A program made the translations under genes and the position numbers. The notes under the pieces are model-generated. The model made no database searches and had not been told where the DNA came from. It saw nothing but the letters and a program-made list of their open reading frames with translations. This document shows positions 1 to 7,295 of a stretch of DNA of 43,154 nucleotides, one piece after another. Numbering within the stretch: the stretch's first letter is position 1; the number at the start of each line of letters is the position of its first letter. The stretch comes from Candidatus Zipacnadum vermilionense (lineage in GTDB: Bacteria > Armatimonadota > Zipacnadia > Zipacnadales > Zipacnadaceae), in the NCBI GenBank assembly GCA_029821755.1, contig JALGSV010000029.1, positions 1-43,154 on the forward strand. Direction: 5' to 3'.

Positions 1-174
1 CGCGCGGCAGGCGCCCTCCGGAGCCGAGAAAGGATACGTTAGGAGCTGGTTGCTCCACTCCCGGTCGAGGTAGTCGCGCAGCACGATCTGCTGCTCTCCC
101 GCCTGCAGGGCGGCAAGAGCACCCAACCACAGCAGGAGAATGACCAGTAGAGAGCCGAGGAGCTTTGAAGACAT
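1..174 (-). CDS. N-terminus of an unidentified secreted protein (cut by window edge)
   Basis: The 58 codons run off the left edge of the window, so only the N-terminus is visible. It begins MSSKLLGSLLVILLLWLGAL, a classical signal peptide with a short basic n-region, a leucine-rich core and an AAL-QAG region that could be cleaved. The start is supported by AGGGGGTG about 4-10 bases upstream on the minus strand. The mature part (QQIVLRDYLDREW...) is not a family I recognise. It lies downstream of the Mrp gene on the same strand but is separated by 345 bases, so it may be a separate transcription unit. Confidence 0.6.
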   Translation of the reverse strand, partial: MSSKLLGSLLVILLLWLGALAALQAGEQQIVLRDYLDREWSNQLLTYPFSAPEGACRA

Positions 175-519
175 GGGGCACCCCCTGAGGACGGATACGC
201 AGCGGGGCCATTCGCCGACGGTCCTGAGACAACCTTCTGTGCTCGCCCGCTAATGTCTGCGCCCCCCAACCCCGACCCAGGACAAACCAGGAACGATTGG
301 GGGGGGCCGTAGGCTGGCAAAATCTTTTTTCCCTCCCGAAAGAAAGCGTAGAGTAGACAAGGGGCACAACGCTGGCGTCGCTAGTGGTAAGGTGATGAAC
401 GGCGGGGTGCTGGCGCTGGCGGACCGGTCTGCAAGTCGCCGCCGGGGTTCTGCGCCCGCGACGGCGACCTCAGTGCGACAGCGGAATCTGGCTTGCTTCC
501 GTTACGGGGAGCACCGGCG
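175..519. other. Intergenic region with no gene recognised
   Basis: These 345 bases lie between the stop of the Mrp ATPase gene and the start of the secreted protein, both on the minus strand. I see short open frames on both strands but none with a plausible ribosome site and family-like protein. A G-tract (about 299-306) and a weak imperfect inverted repeat near 186-229 are present. I could not find a convincing -35/-10 pair for the downstream gene, although one is expected here. Confidence 0.4.
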
Positions 520-1401
520 TCATGGCATGGTATTGTCGTCTGCGCTAGCGCTAACGAGTGCTTCCACTATTGAGGCAAAGGCGTCCCGTACCGCTGCGGG
601 TGCTCCGGCTCCGAGCACCGAATGACCATGGTCGCACAAGGTGACCACCTCAGGCGCAAGAGGCAACCTCCCCAGGAAGGGGACGCCCATTTCCTGGGCC
701 ATGCTCTCGCCCCCGCCCGCGCCGAAAACGTCGCTGACTTCCCCGCAATAAGGGCAGACAAACCCACTCATGTTCTCAATCACTCCGAGCACGGGCAAGT
801 CCACCGCCCGCAGGAAGTTGATGGCCTTGCGGCAGTCAGCGAGGCTAGCCTCCTGAGGGGTCGTGACGATCAGACCTCCATCGGCCTGGGGGCAAGCTTG
901 CGCCACCGTCAGGGGCTCATCTCCCGTGCCCGGCGGGAGATCCACGACCAGATAGTCAAGCTCTCCCCAGTCGATGTCCGCGATGAACTGGCGAACCACT
1001 CCGCTCCGCAGGGGGCCGCGCCAGATGGTCGGTGTATTTCGGTCTTCAAGTAGGAAGCCGATGGACATGACATGGAGTTGCTCCAGCACACGCACCGGTG
1101 AACTCGAAGCCAGGCCTTGCCCCAGACCTTTGTCTACCCCCATCATTAGAGGTATGCTCGGACCGTTGAGGTCAGCATCCAGTAAGCCCGTGCGGAGATC
1201 GCGCGCGGCTAAGCCCCAAGCCAGACTAGCCGCGACCGTGCTTTTGCCGACACCCCCCTTGCCGCTCAGGACCAGGATCTGATGCGAGATGGCGGCCACC
1301 TTCTCCCGCAACCGCTGCTCCTGAGCCTCGTAGTCATTGGCCCTTTTAGTTGCTGCTTGGTCCTGTTTGGGTTGGTACGTCGGATTCAAGTCTTTCGACA
1401 T
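520..1401 (-). CDS. mrp: Mrp/NBP35 (ApbC) family P-loop ATPase
   Basis: A 293-residue cytoplasmic ATPase of the Mrp/NBP35/ApbC family, which binds and transfers iron-sulfur clusters. The deviant Walker A motif SGKGGVGKST lies at residues 46-55, DLPPGTGDEP forms the switch region, and the conserved CPYCG pair in the C-terminal third is the motif that bridges a [4Fe-4S] cluster between two subunits. Length is typical for short Mrp forms without the N-terminal DUF59 domain. A GAGG ribosome site lies about 9 bases before the ATG, and the start is 46 bases after the upstream ferredoxin-ATPase gene, so it is the last gene of the ORP-like operon. Family assignment is secure. The client protein is unknown, but the NifX-like proteins of the operon are obvious candidates. 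Confidence 0.93.
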   Translation of the reverse strand: MSKDLNPTYQPKQDQAATKRANDYEAQEQRLREKVAAISHQILVLSGKGGVGKSTVAASLAWGLAARDLRTGLLDADLNGPSIPLMMGVDKGLGQGLASSSPVRVLEQLHVMSIGFLLEDRNTPTIWRGPLRSGVVRQFIADIDWGELDYLVVDLPPGTGDEPLTVAQACPQADGGLIVTTPQEASLADCRKAINFLRAVDLPVLGVIENMSGFVCPYCGEVSDVFGAGGGESMAQEMGVPFLGRLPLAPEVVTLCDHGHSVLGAGAPAAVRDAFASIVEALVSASADDNTMP

Positions 1402-1447
1402 TGCTTGTATCCCTCACTCTACTGGCATCCCTCGCGGGCTGCCCGAC

Positions 1448-2305
1448 TTATCCCAGCATAACCTCAAGTTGCTCCCACGCTTGGCGGATGCCCTGCGTCA
1501 CCGGACCGTCGTCATACTCCACCAGCGGAATCTGGGCCGCATTGGCGGCTACGACGACTTCGTCGAAAGGCAAGCTGGCCAGGACCGGGATGCCCTGGCG
1601 CTCGCAGTAGTCCTCGATAGTGAGAGAGTTCTCCCGGTTGATGTCCGCCTTGTTGATGATCACCGCCATCGGCACCTGGAGCTGCTGGGCCAGCTCCACC
1701 ACCCGCACCAGGTCATGAATCCCCGAGAGACTCGGTTCTGTCACCACCACCGCTAAGTCCGTGTCCACCAGGGAACCGGTGGCCGTGCAACCTATGCCGG
1801 GCGGTCCGTCAAGCAGGATCAGCTTGTGCCCCTCGCGCAGCGCGATGTTCTCGGCCGCCTGACGCACGTGGGTCACCAGGCGGCCGCTGTTCTCGGCCGC
1901 GGGTTTCAGACGCGCATGGGCCATGGGGCCGTAGCTGGTCAGCCCCGTGAACAACACCCCATTCGCCACTGTCTCGAGACGCAGCGCCTTGCTGGGACAC
2001 GTCAGCACGCAGAACCCGCAGCCCTCGCAGTTCGCCTCCCTGACCGCTTCAACGGTAATCGCGTCGAAGCGGCACCGCCGCTCGCACTCACCGCACCGCG
2101 TGCAGCGTCCGAGGTCACGCACCACAATCTTAGCCCCCAGAAACTCCTTCTGGGTCTCCTCCTGCGGATGCAACAGGAGATAGAGATTGGCGGCGTCCAC
2201 GTCACAGTCCGCCAGGACCTTATCCCGAGCCAAGACGGCAAACGAAGCCAGAACCGTGGTCTTGCCCGTACCGCCCTTGCCGCTAACTATAACCAGCTGT
2301 TTCAT
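1448..2305 (-). CDS. MinD-superfamily ATPase with inserted ferredoxin domain (COG1149 type)
   Basis: A 285-residue P-loop ATPase of the MinD/ParA superfamily carrying an inserted 2x[4Fe-4S] ferredoxin domain. I chose the ATG at 2305 because the deviant Walker A (SGKGGTGKTT) follows at once and the start sits one base after the stop of the radical SAM gene, implying translational coupling. An earlier in-frame ATG would overlap that gene by 65 bases. The insert shows CTRCGECERRC and CEGCGFCVLTC, eight cysteines in the usual spacing. DGPPGIGC is the switch II region. COG1149 proteins are known in anaerobes; two of them belong to the Desulfovibrio ORP complex. The probable role is ATP-dependent handling of a metal cluster carried by the NifX-like proteins. 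Confidence 0.9.
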   Translation of the reverse strand: MKQLVIVSGKGGTGKTTVLASFAVLARDKVLADCDVDAANLYLLLHPQEETQKEFLGAKIVVRDLGRCTRCGECERRCRFDAITVEAVREANCEGCGFCVLTCPSKALRLETVANGVLFTGLTSYGPMAHARLKPAAENSGRLVTHVRQAAENIALREGHKLILLDGPPGIGCTATGSLVDTDLAVVVTEPSLSGIHDLVRVVELAQQLQVPMAVIINKADINRENSLTIEDYCERQGIPVLASLPFDEVVVAANAAQIPLVEYDDGPVTQGIRQAWEQLEVMLG

Positions 2306-2306
2306 A

Positions 2307-3278
2307 TTACCTGGACTCCCCTTCGTTCGGCCCGTCGTTGGCGCTCCGGGCGCGGTAATAGGTATACCCATGGGCTACGGCTCCAGTCACCTCTCCGGCT
2401 CGCAGCAAGTGCCCCAGGTACTTGAGTACCTCGTTGCGATGCAGACCCAGGCCTTGGGCGAGGTCCTCCACCCGGCACGGGCGGCGGCGCAGCAAGGCCG
2501 TCACTTCCTCCTCGTCGGCGTGGCTTTGCTCCCCCTGAGTGGCAGGTTCATAGTCCATGATCACCTCAGCCCTCTCGCCAAAGGCTCCGGCATAGCCGCG
2601 CAGCGTCTGCAGCGAGACCCCGCGCGCATAGTCCTCCGCAGGGGGACGCGCCACGGAGTTGAGCTGCAGGCGGTCGGGCGAGATAGTGGCAGCTATCTCC
2701 GCGATTCTCACCAGCTCTGTCGGTATCGCCGTCAACCCCTCCAGGAGGAATACCTCCAGCCAGATCTGCTTAGCGAACTCGCGCCGGAACTCCTGCAGGC
2801 CGGCGACCATCCTTTCAAAGGTGACTTCGGGGTGAGGCCGGTTTACTCGCTGGAAGAGCGCGGGGCTCCCCGCGTCCAGCGAGGGCACTACCAGGTCCGC
2901 CTCGTTCAACGCCTCTCTGACCTCCGCCTGCCAGAATAGCGATCCATTGGTCAAAACCGCGACCGGTGTCGTGGTGACCCTTTTGATCGCCGAGATCACC
3001 TCCGCCAGTCGCGAGTGGAGGGTGGGCTCACCTGACCCGGACAGAGTCACATAGTCCGGGGCCGGCCCCTCCTTGAGCTTACGGCTGACCTCCGCCACCA
3101 CGGCGTCCAGCGGGACGTATTCGGCACGGTCCACGGTCTTGTGCGTTGTGCGCCCGAGTTGGCAGTAGATGCAGTCGTAGGTGCACGTCTTGAAAGGAAC
3201 CAGGTCAATACCCAGGGATCGTCCCAATCGGCGAGACGGGACCGGACCAAAAACGTACTGAGGCTGCTCCGTCTGCAT
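2307..3278 (-). CDS. Radical SAM protein (COG0731-like) with C-terminal winged-helix-like tail
   Basis: A 323-residue radical SAM enzyme. The cluster motif CTYDCIYC (Cys32, Cys36, Cys39) binds the [4Fe-4S] cluster that cleaves S-adenosylmethionine, and the SGSGEPTLH stretch matches the GGEP-like SAM-binding motif. The core resembles COG0731. Residues from about 245 (TALLRRRPCRVEDLAQGLGL...) look like a winged helix-turn-helix, as seen in some bacterial members. The start is a clear ATG, and the stop is one base before the next ATPase gene. The substrate is not known for these short bacterial COG0731 proteins. The operon context suggests cofactor or cluster maturation, which is inference. Confidence 0.88.
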   Translation of the reverse strand: MQTEQPQYVFGPVPSRRLGRSLGIDLVPFKTCTYDCIYCQLGRTTHKTVDRAEYVPLDAVVAEVSRKLKEGPAPDYVTLSGSGEPTLHSRLAEVISAIKRVTTTPVAVLTNGSLFWQAEVREALNEADLVVPSLDAGSPALFQRVNRPHPEVTFERMVAGLQEFRREFAKQIWLEVFLLEGLTAIPTELVRIAEIAATISPDRLQLNSVARPPAEDYARGVSLQTLRGYAGAFGERAEVIMDYEPATQGEQSHADEEEVTALLRRRPCRVEDLAQGLGLHRNEVLKYLGHLLRAGEVTGAVAHGYTYYRARSANDGPNEGESR

Positions 3279-3319
3279 GAGTTGCGCCCCCCAGCAAGGC
3301 CGAGGCTCTTCCTCTCAAC

Positions 3320-3356
3320 AAGCGGGGGTGGTGAGCCAGACTCACCACCCCCGCTT
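3320..3356. repeat. Perfect 16-bp hairpin between radical SAM and DUF5320 genes
   Basis: Arms at 3320-3335 and 3341-3356 are perfect complements (AAGCGGGGGTGGTGAG and its reverse complement) around a 5-base loop. The hairpin fills most of the 84-base gap inside the minus-strand operon. On the minus strand it is followed only by GTTGAG, not a T-run, so it is not a canonical intrinsic terminator. It could be an mRNA-stabilising hairpin that changes the ratio of upstream to downstream products, or a mobile palindrome. Confidence 0.75.
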
Positions 3357-3362
3357 TGCTCG

Positions 3363-3602
3363 CTACCAACGTCCGCGACCGCGACCGCAACCGCGACCCC
3401 GGCCTCTACCGCCGACTCCGGCGCCGAACGCGCCGAAACCACGCACGACTCCCTGCAGCGGATTGAACGTTCTTAAACCTCCCAGAAACCGCGCGCCGAG
3501 TGGCTGTTGCGGAACCTGGTCGGTAGGCAACGCGCAGTAGCCGCGGGCGCCACCGGTCATCGGTCCTTCTCCGCGAGGTCCTGTTCCATCGAATCCTGGC
3601 AT
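3363..3602 (-). CDS. DUF5320-type small Gly/Arg-rich protein
   Basis: A 79-residue protein beginning MPGFDGTGPRGEGPMTGGARGYC, close to the start I recall for DUF5320 proteins, which are typically encoded beside NifX-like/COG1433 genes. The C-terminal third is GRGRG-rich with a single cysteine (GRGCGRGRGRW). The start is well supported: AGAGGAGG lies 7 bases before the ATG. It is 39 bases after the zinc-ribbon ATPase gene. No biochemical function is established for the family. The cysteine and glycine-rich composition and location suggest a small partner of the metal-cluster proteins. Confidence 0.82.
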   Translation of the reverse strand: MPGFDGTGPRGEGPMTGGARGYCALPTDQVPQQPLGARFLGGLRTFNPLQGVVRGFGAFGAGVGGRGRGRGCGRGRGRW

Positions 3603-3641
3603 GATGTCGCCTCCTCTCTATTTCTTGCCACCCAATCGTGG

Positions 3642-4811
3642 CTACGTTTCCCGGGCCATAAGCTGACCACACTGCGGACACTTCATGGCATTGCAGGGCA
3701 CACCGCGCTGGTGCGGCTCTTTACGGCCGCAAGCCGGGCAAACGCAGTTGCCCCCCAATCCCAGGCCTAAGCCCCCCATCCGACCGCGGCCACCCCCGCC
3801 GCCGGCGCCTCCCCCGGTTGTCTGTCCCCTGTCAGATCCGCTTGTTCCTTGGCGCATACGTACCATCTCCTTCACCTGTGGTGCTTGGGGCGCAGTGGCC
3901 CCCCGCATCGGCTGCTCCTTCGCTCCATCAGCAGCCGCCTCGCAACTGGCGGTCACCGTCTGCAAAAGCTCCAGGAGCCTCACCTTCCACTCCGGCTGCA
4001 CCGCGACCAGCGTCTGACCCACCGCGTAAGCCTCAGCAATGGCGCGATCCTGAGGAATCGTCATCAGGACGGGCAGCTCTTCCTGCTCGCAGAACTGCTC
4101 GACACCCAGGAACCCCGAGCCATGCCGGTTGATCACGACACCACAAGGCACACTCAAACCACGGCAGGTCTCGACCGCCAGGCGCAGGTCGCTGAGTCCG
4201 AAGGGCGTCGGTTCCGTGATCAGGATGCAGTAGTCGCTGTCGGCCACGGTCTCCTGCATGGGGCACGCGGTGCCCGGCGGCGCGTCTAGCAGGGACACCG
4301 ATCTCTCGCGCACCAGACGCTTAACTGCCCGGGTCACCGGCGTCGCGCTCTGGGTTCCGACTTCCAGCTCGCCCGCGCCAAACTCGATCCCCTCCGGCGT
4401 ATGTCCGCGGCGGACCATTCCCACGGGCCGAGGATGCTCGGTGATGGCGCCTCGCGGGCAGACATAGGTGCAAGCCCCGCAACCCGAGCACAACTGAGGG
4501 AAGGTCAGCACGGCTTGGCGGACCACCGCGATGGCGCTCATTTGGCAGACATCCGCGCACCGGCCGCAGCGCACGCACGCCTCCAGGTCCACCTGAGGGA
4601 CGGGGATCTCTACCGGCTGCTCCTCCTCAATCACTGGGCGCAGGAGCAGGTGTGCGTTGGGCTCCTCCACATCCATGTCGAGCAGTTGCACGCAGCCAGG
4701 CCAGGCCTCCTGGGCCGCCAGGGCCAGGCTGGTTGTCAGCAACGTCTTGCCCGTGCCGCCTTTGCCCGCGGCGACAGTGATGGTCAGGCCTTGCCGGTCG
4801 CTTGAGCCCAT
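3642..4811 (-). CDS. Ferredoxin-MinD ATPase with C-terminal zinc ribbon
   Basis: A 389-residue paralogue of the ATPase at 1448-2305. It has a deviant Walker A (AGKGGTGKTLL), an inserted ferredoxin domain with CVRCGRCADVC and CSGCGACTYVC, and a DAPPGTACP switch region. Unlike the usual COG1149 length of about 280-300 residues it continues for about 90 more: a flexible Gly/Arg-rich linker, then a C-terminal ribbon with CVCPACG, PHQRGVPC and CPQCG, four CxxC-like cysteine positions suited to zinc or an iron-sulfur cluster. I recall this ribbon as part of small separate proteins next to NifX-like genes, so the fusion is notable. The gene starts 3 bases after the stop of the NifX-like gene and is probably translated with it. 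Confidence 0.87.
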   Translation of the reverse strand: MGSSDRQGLTITVAAGKGGTGKTLLTTSLALAAQEAWPGCVQLLDMDVEEPNAHLLLRPVIEEEQPVEIPVPQVDLEACVRCGRCADVCQMSAIAVVRQAVLTFPQLCSGCGACTYVCPRGAITEHPRPVGMVRRGHTPEGIEFGAGELEVGTQSATPVTRAVKRLVRERSVSLLDAPPGTACPMQETVADSDYCILITEPTPFGLSDLRLAVETCRGLSVPCGVVINRHGSGFLGVEQFCEQEELPVLMTIPQDRAIAEAYAVGQTLVAVQPEWKVRLLELLQTVTASCEAAADGAKEQPMRGATAPQAPQVKEMVRMRQGTSGSDRGQTTGGGAGGGGGRGRMGGLGLGLGGNCVCPACGRKEPHQRGVPCNAMKCPQCGQLMARET

Positions 4812-4814
4812 GAG

Positions 4815-5462
4815 TCAGTCCCCCGATTCCGGACGGCTCTCCAACTTGTCGAGCTGCCGCCGCAAGTCCTGCAGTTGGGCCTCCAGGGCCTCCGTCTGCG
4901 CCTTGAGCTCTTGTGCATCTGGAGGAGCGCCGGACGGTACCGAGCCCGTAGGCCCCGGGGCGTTGCCGCCCATGCCCACACCACCACCCATACCCCGGCC
5001 GCCACCCATACCCCGGCCGCCACCCATGCCGCCACCCATGCCGCCACCCATACCGCCACCCATACCGCCACCCATACCGCCACCGGCCATGCCTCCACCG
5101 GCTATGCCGGAATGGGAGGCTACGTTAGCGCCGCCGATCTCCGCTAAGGTCCCTGCCCCTAGCGCCTCAACCACTTCGCGTACGGTGCCGCCCTGATGAC
5201 CGTATGCCTTGATTCCGCCCGCCGCCAGTGTCTGGAAGGCGTTCGGCCCCAGGTTTCCGGCAATGACCGCCTCCGCTCCGGCGTTGGCGATTAGCTGAAC
5301 CGCGGCGATGCCCGCGCCGGAGCCTTGCAGCGCCGCCGTGTTCTCCATCGCCCTCGATTCCATCGTCTCGGTGTCCACCAGCACGAAGTACCCACAGCGC
5401 CCGAACCGGGGTTCGCTCTGCGCTTCCAGGTCCGTCCCGCTTGCGGCTACGGCTACTATCAT
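4815..5462 (-). CDS. NifX-like (COG1433) protein with Met-Gly repeat and coiled-coil tail
   Basis: A 215-residue protein. Residues 1-115 form the dinitrogenase Fe-Mo cofactor-like RNase H fold (MIVAVAASG..., FGRC at the cluster-binding loop, AGAEAVIAGNLGPNAF). After it comes a low-complexity stretch at about 117-165 made of repeated GGGM units (12-bp DNA repeats), then a C-terminal coiled coil of about 35 residues rich in Q, E and L. COG1433 proteins bind Mo/Fe or, in Desulfovibrio ORP, a Mo-Cu-sulfide cluster. Nothing in the window indicates nitrogenase, so a role in nitrogen fixation is not implied. It is a recent tandem duplicate of the gene at 5602-6021. The methionine-rich linker is unusual and might bind Cu(I). 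Confidence 0.87.
   Translation of the reverse strand: MIVAVAASGTDLEAQSEPRFGRCGYFVLVDTETMESRAMENTAALQGSGAGIAAVQLIANAGAEAVIAGNLGPNAFQTLAAGGIKAYGHQGGTVREVVEALGAGTLAEIGGANVASHSGIAGGGMAGGGMGGGMGGGMGGGMGGGMGGGRGMGGGRGMGGGVGMGGNAPGPTGSVPSGAPPDAQELKAQTEALEAQLQDLRRQLDKLESRPESGD
4978..5105. repeat. 12-bp tandem repeats encoding the GGGM tract
   Basis: Plus-strand units close to CCGCCACCCATA/G are repeated about eight to ten times, interrupted by CCCCGG variants. On the minus strand they encode GGGM and GGGRGM steps of the NifX-like protein. Unit length is a multiple of three, so slippage keeps the frame. The tandem sister gene (5602-6021) lacks the tract, so it arose or was lost after the duplication. 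Confidence 0.8.
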
Positions 5463-5520
5463 CTACCTCACTCCTTTGGGCAAGGCGTCCGGTACCAACA
5501 GGACGCCTTGCCGTGGCTGT

Positions 5521-5601
5521 TCACTGCTCGTCCAGGCCAGCGATCTGCTCCCGTAGGGCTTGCAGTTGGGCCTCCAGGGCCTCCGTCTGCGCCTTGAGCT
5601 T
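5521..5601 (-). pseudogene. Orphaned coiled-coil tail after the TAG of the NifX-like gene
   Basis: In frame with the 5602-6021 gene and directly after its TAG, this stretch encodes KLKAQTEALEAQLQALREQI and ends in TGA at 5521. The first half matches the tail of the NifX-like protein at 4815-5462; the second half (LQALREQIAGLDEQ) matches the tail after the small protein at 6212-6373. This hybrid shows where the duplication joined two similar coiled-coil sequences. It has no start codon of its own. Confidence 0.65.
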
Positions 5602-6021
5602 CTATGCATCTGCAGGAGCGCCGGACGGTACCGAGCCCGTGGGCCCCGGAGCGTCGCCACCCATGCCGAACTGGGAGGGCACGTTAGCGCCGCCGATCTC
5701 CGCTAAGGTCCCTGCCCCTAGCGCCTCAACCACTTGGCGTACGGTGCCGCCCTGATGACCGTATGCCTTGATTCCGCCCGCCGCCAGTGTCTGGAAGGCG
5801 TTCGGCCCCACGTTTCCGGCAATGACCGCCTCCGCTCCGGCGTTGGCGATTAGTTGAACCGCGGCGATGCCCGCGCCGGAGCCTTGCAGCGCCGCCGTGT
5901 TCTCCATCGCCCTCGATTCCATCGTCTCGGTATCTACCAGCGCGAAATACGCACAGCGCCCGAACCGGGGTTCGCTCTGCGCTTCCAGATCCGTCCCGCT
6001 TGCGGCTACGGCTACTATCAT
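5602..6021 (-). CDS. NifX-like (COG1433) protein, tandem duplicate; ends at an in-frame TAG before a coiled coil
   Basis: A 139-residue protein. I chose the ATG at 6021, which matches the start of its duplicate at 5462; an earlier in-frame ATG at 6057 would add 12 residues. The first 110 or so residues differ from the downstream copy at only about four positions. It lacks the Met-Gly tract. Translation ends at TAG 5604-5602, directly where the sister reads QEL. The frame continues open after the TAG for about 26 codons (KLKAQTEALEAQLQALREQI...), a coiled coil, until TGA at 5523-5521. The tail is either lost through a nonsense change or reached by readthrough. Confidence 0.82.
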   Translation of the reverse strand: MIVAVAASGTDLEAQSEPRFGRCAYFALVDTETMESRAMENTAALQGSGAGIAAVQLIANAGAEAVIAGNVGPNAFQTLAAGGIKAYGHQGGTVRQVVEALGAGTLAEIGGANVPSQFGMGGDAPGPTGSVPSGAPADA

Positions 6022-6079
6022 GTACCTCGCTCCTTTGGGCAGGGTGTCCGGTACCAACAGGACGCCTTGCCGTGGCTGT

Positions 6080-6208
6080 TCACTGCTCGTCCAGGCCGGC
6101 GATCTGCTCCCGTAGGGCTTGCAGTTGCTGCTCCAGCAGGTTGGCCTGTGCTTGCAAGAAGGCTAGCTCCTGCTGGGACCCCGGCTCGCCCGTCGGGGCC
6201 GTCGGCAT
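6080..6208 (-). pseudogene. Coiled-coil tail after in-frame TAA (42-codon frame)
   Basis: This frame continues directly, in phase, from the small protein at 6212-6373 after its TAA and one glycine codon. It begins MPTAPTGEPGSQQEL and ends LQALREQIAGLDEQ, a Pro/Gly linker and a heptad-like coiled coil. An ATG is present at 6208, but I see no clear ribosome site, so re-initiation near the stop is possible but unproven. The simplest reading is a once-continuous gene split by a nonsense codon; independent translation or readthrough are alternatives. Confidence 0.55.
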
Positions 6209-6211
6209 GCC

Positions 6212-6373
6212 TTACCAGGCCGCAGCCATCGCCGGGTTGGACCACTGGCCTGTCATCAAGTACTCGGCACTCGGCCCTAGTCCACTGGGGCTGCGTCCCA
6301 CCCAGCCCGGGCTGTATCCAAACCGCATCCACCCCGGCAGACCGGTGGCGTAATACATGTTGCGTCGTCGCAT
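6212..6373 (-). CDS. Small Trp/Gly-rich protein of the NifX-like cluster
   Basis: A 53-residue protein with a very good ribosome site (AGGAGAGG about 6 bases before the ATG at 6373). The sequence (YYATGLPGWMRFGYSPGW..., RSPSGLGPSAEYLMTGQW) resembles small proteins I recall next to DUF5320 and COG1433 genes, which usually carry a coiled-coil C-terminus. Here a TAA at 6214-6212 ends translation before an in-phase coiled coil. Function is unknown. Aromatic and Gly/Pro content suggest a small structured interaction module. Confidence 0.7.
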   Translation of the reverse strand: MRRRNMYYATGLPGWMRFGYSPGWVGRSPSGLGPSAEYLMTGQWSNPAMAAAW

Positions 6374-6418
6374 TTTGTTCCTCTCCTTTCGCTTACGTCT
6401 TGTCGTTTTGTGGGACCC

Positions 6419-7288
6419 TCAAGGGCCCAAAATCTCGTGATTTGCATCTCCGTCGATACGAATCTGCATCCCTGTGCTTATGGGTATGACCTCACCAGGG
6501 AACCTCGCCTGCAACACCTTAGTAGCGCGCTCCCCCGTGCAGTGGCCCGGCATCAGCGTTCGCACTCCTCGCGCGTACACCTCGGCGGCCAGATTGGCGA
6601 CCTCCTCGTCGGGGGTGGCCAGCAGATGCAGGCCGCCGATGACGACTCGTGGCGGCCGCCCCGGGGCCACGGTCTCCGCCTGGCGCAGTATGTTCAGCAG
6701 CCCGGCATGGCCACACCCGGTGATCACCGCGCTGCAAGCTTGCAGGAGCGCCAGCAGAGAGAGGTCGTCTCGAAAGCTGTCAGGCAAGACACTGGTCGGC
6801 CCCCGGCGCAGCAACCTTGAGTCTGTCGGAGCCGCCGACGACTCCTGGGGTACCTCACCCGTGGTGACCAGGCCCTCCCCAATCTGGAGCGGCGACTCGG
6901 AAAGCTCGAAGCGCGCGCCCCGCGCCTCGTATTCGTCGCGGCTCAGCGGCAGGCCGATGTAGCGCATGCCTTCCCGACCGTTCTGCGCGTAGGTCTGGTC
7001 GAATACTCCGGGATGGGCAACCACGCGGGTGGGCCCTGCCTCCGCCAATACCGCCGGCAGACCCCCGGTATGGTCGTAGTGGCCGTGGCTGAGCACGATG
7101 GCGGCCAGAGAGCCGAGCGGCACCTCCAGCGCACGGGCATTGGCCACGACCGTGTCATCCGGCCCCGTGTCAAAGAGCACGCGCGTTTGCCCGTACGCCA
7201 CCAGCAAAGCCAGGCCGTGGCCCGCTTGTACCTGCGGTCGAGCCGCGGTGTTCTCTTTCAACACGACTATACGCAGCGCACACTCCAT
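6419..7288 (-). CDS. MBL-fold metallo-hydrolase (COG1237 type)
   Basis: A 289-residue metallo-beta-lactamase-fold protein. Metal ligands are visible in LSHGHYDHTGG (HxHxDH), and the later TGCGHAGLLN and IGGLHLL segments match the COG1237 subfamily, which includes dihydropterin-type phosphate synthases and related small-molecule hydrolases. I prefer the ATG at 7288, 7 bases after the stop of the NifX-like gene, with AGGAGG about 12 bases upstream; an in-frame start at 7330 would overlap that gene. There is no signal peptide, so it is cytoplasmic. COG1237 genes often accompany COG1433 and COG1149 genes. The substrate is unknown. Confidence 0.87.
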   Translation of the reverse strand: MECALRIVVLKENTAARPQVQAGHGLALLVAYGQTRVLFDTGPDDTVVANARALEVPLGSLAAIVLSHGHYDHTGGLPAVLAEAGPTRVVAHPGVFDQTYAQNGREGMRYIGLPLSRDEYEARGARFELSESPLQIGEGLVTTGEVPQESSAAPTDSRLLRRGPTSVLPDSFRDDLSLLALLQACSAVITGCGHAGLLNILRQAETVAPGRPPRVVIGGLHLLATPDEEVANLAAEVYARGVRTLMPGHCTGERATKVLQARFPGEVIPISTGMQIRIDGDANHEILGP

Positions 7289-7295
7289 GGTGATT

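Noticed and set aside
39-320. 93-residue minus-strand open frame at the left edge
   Set aside because: It has no ribosome site and low-complexity Ser/Cys content, and it overlaps the better-supported signal-peptide gene at 1-174 in another frame.
4978-5105. CRISPR-like array
   Set aside because: The short repeats have no unique spacers of 30-40 bases, are in phase with a coding frame, and there are no cas genes.
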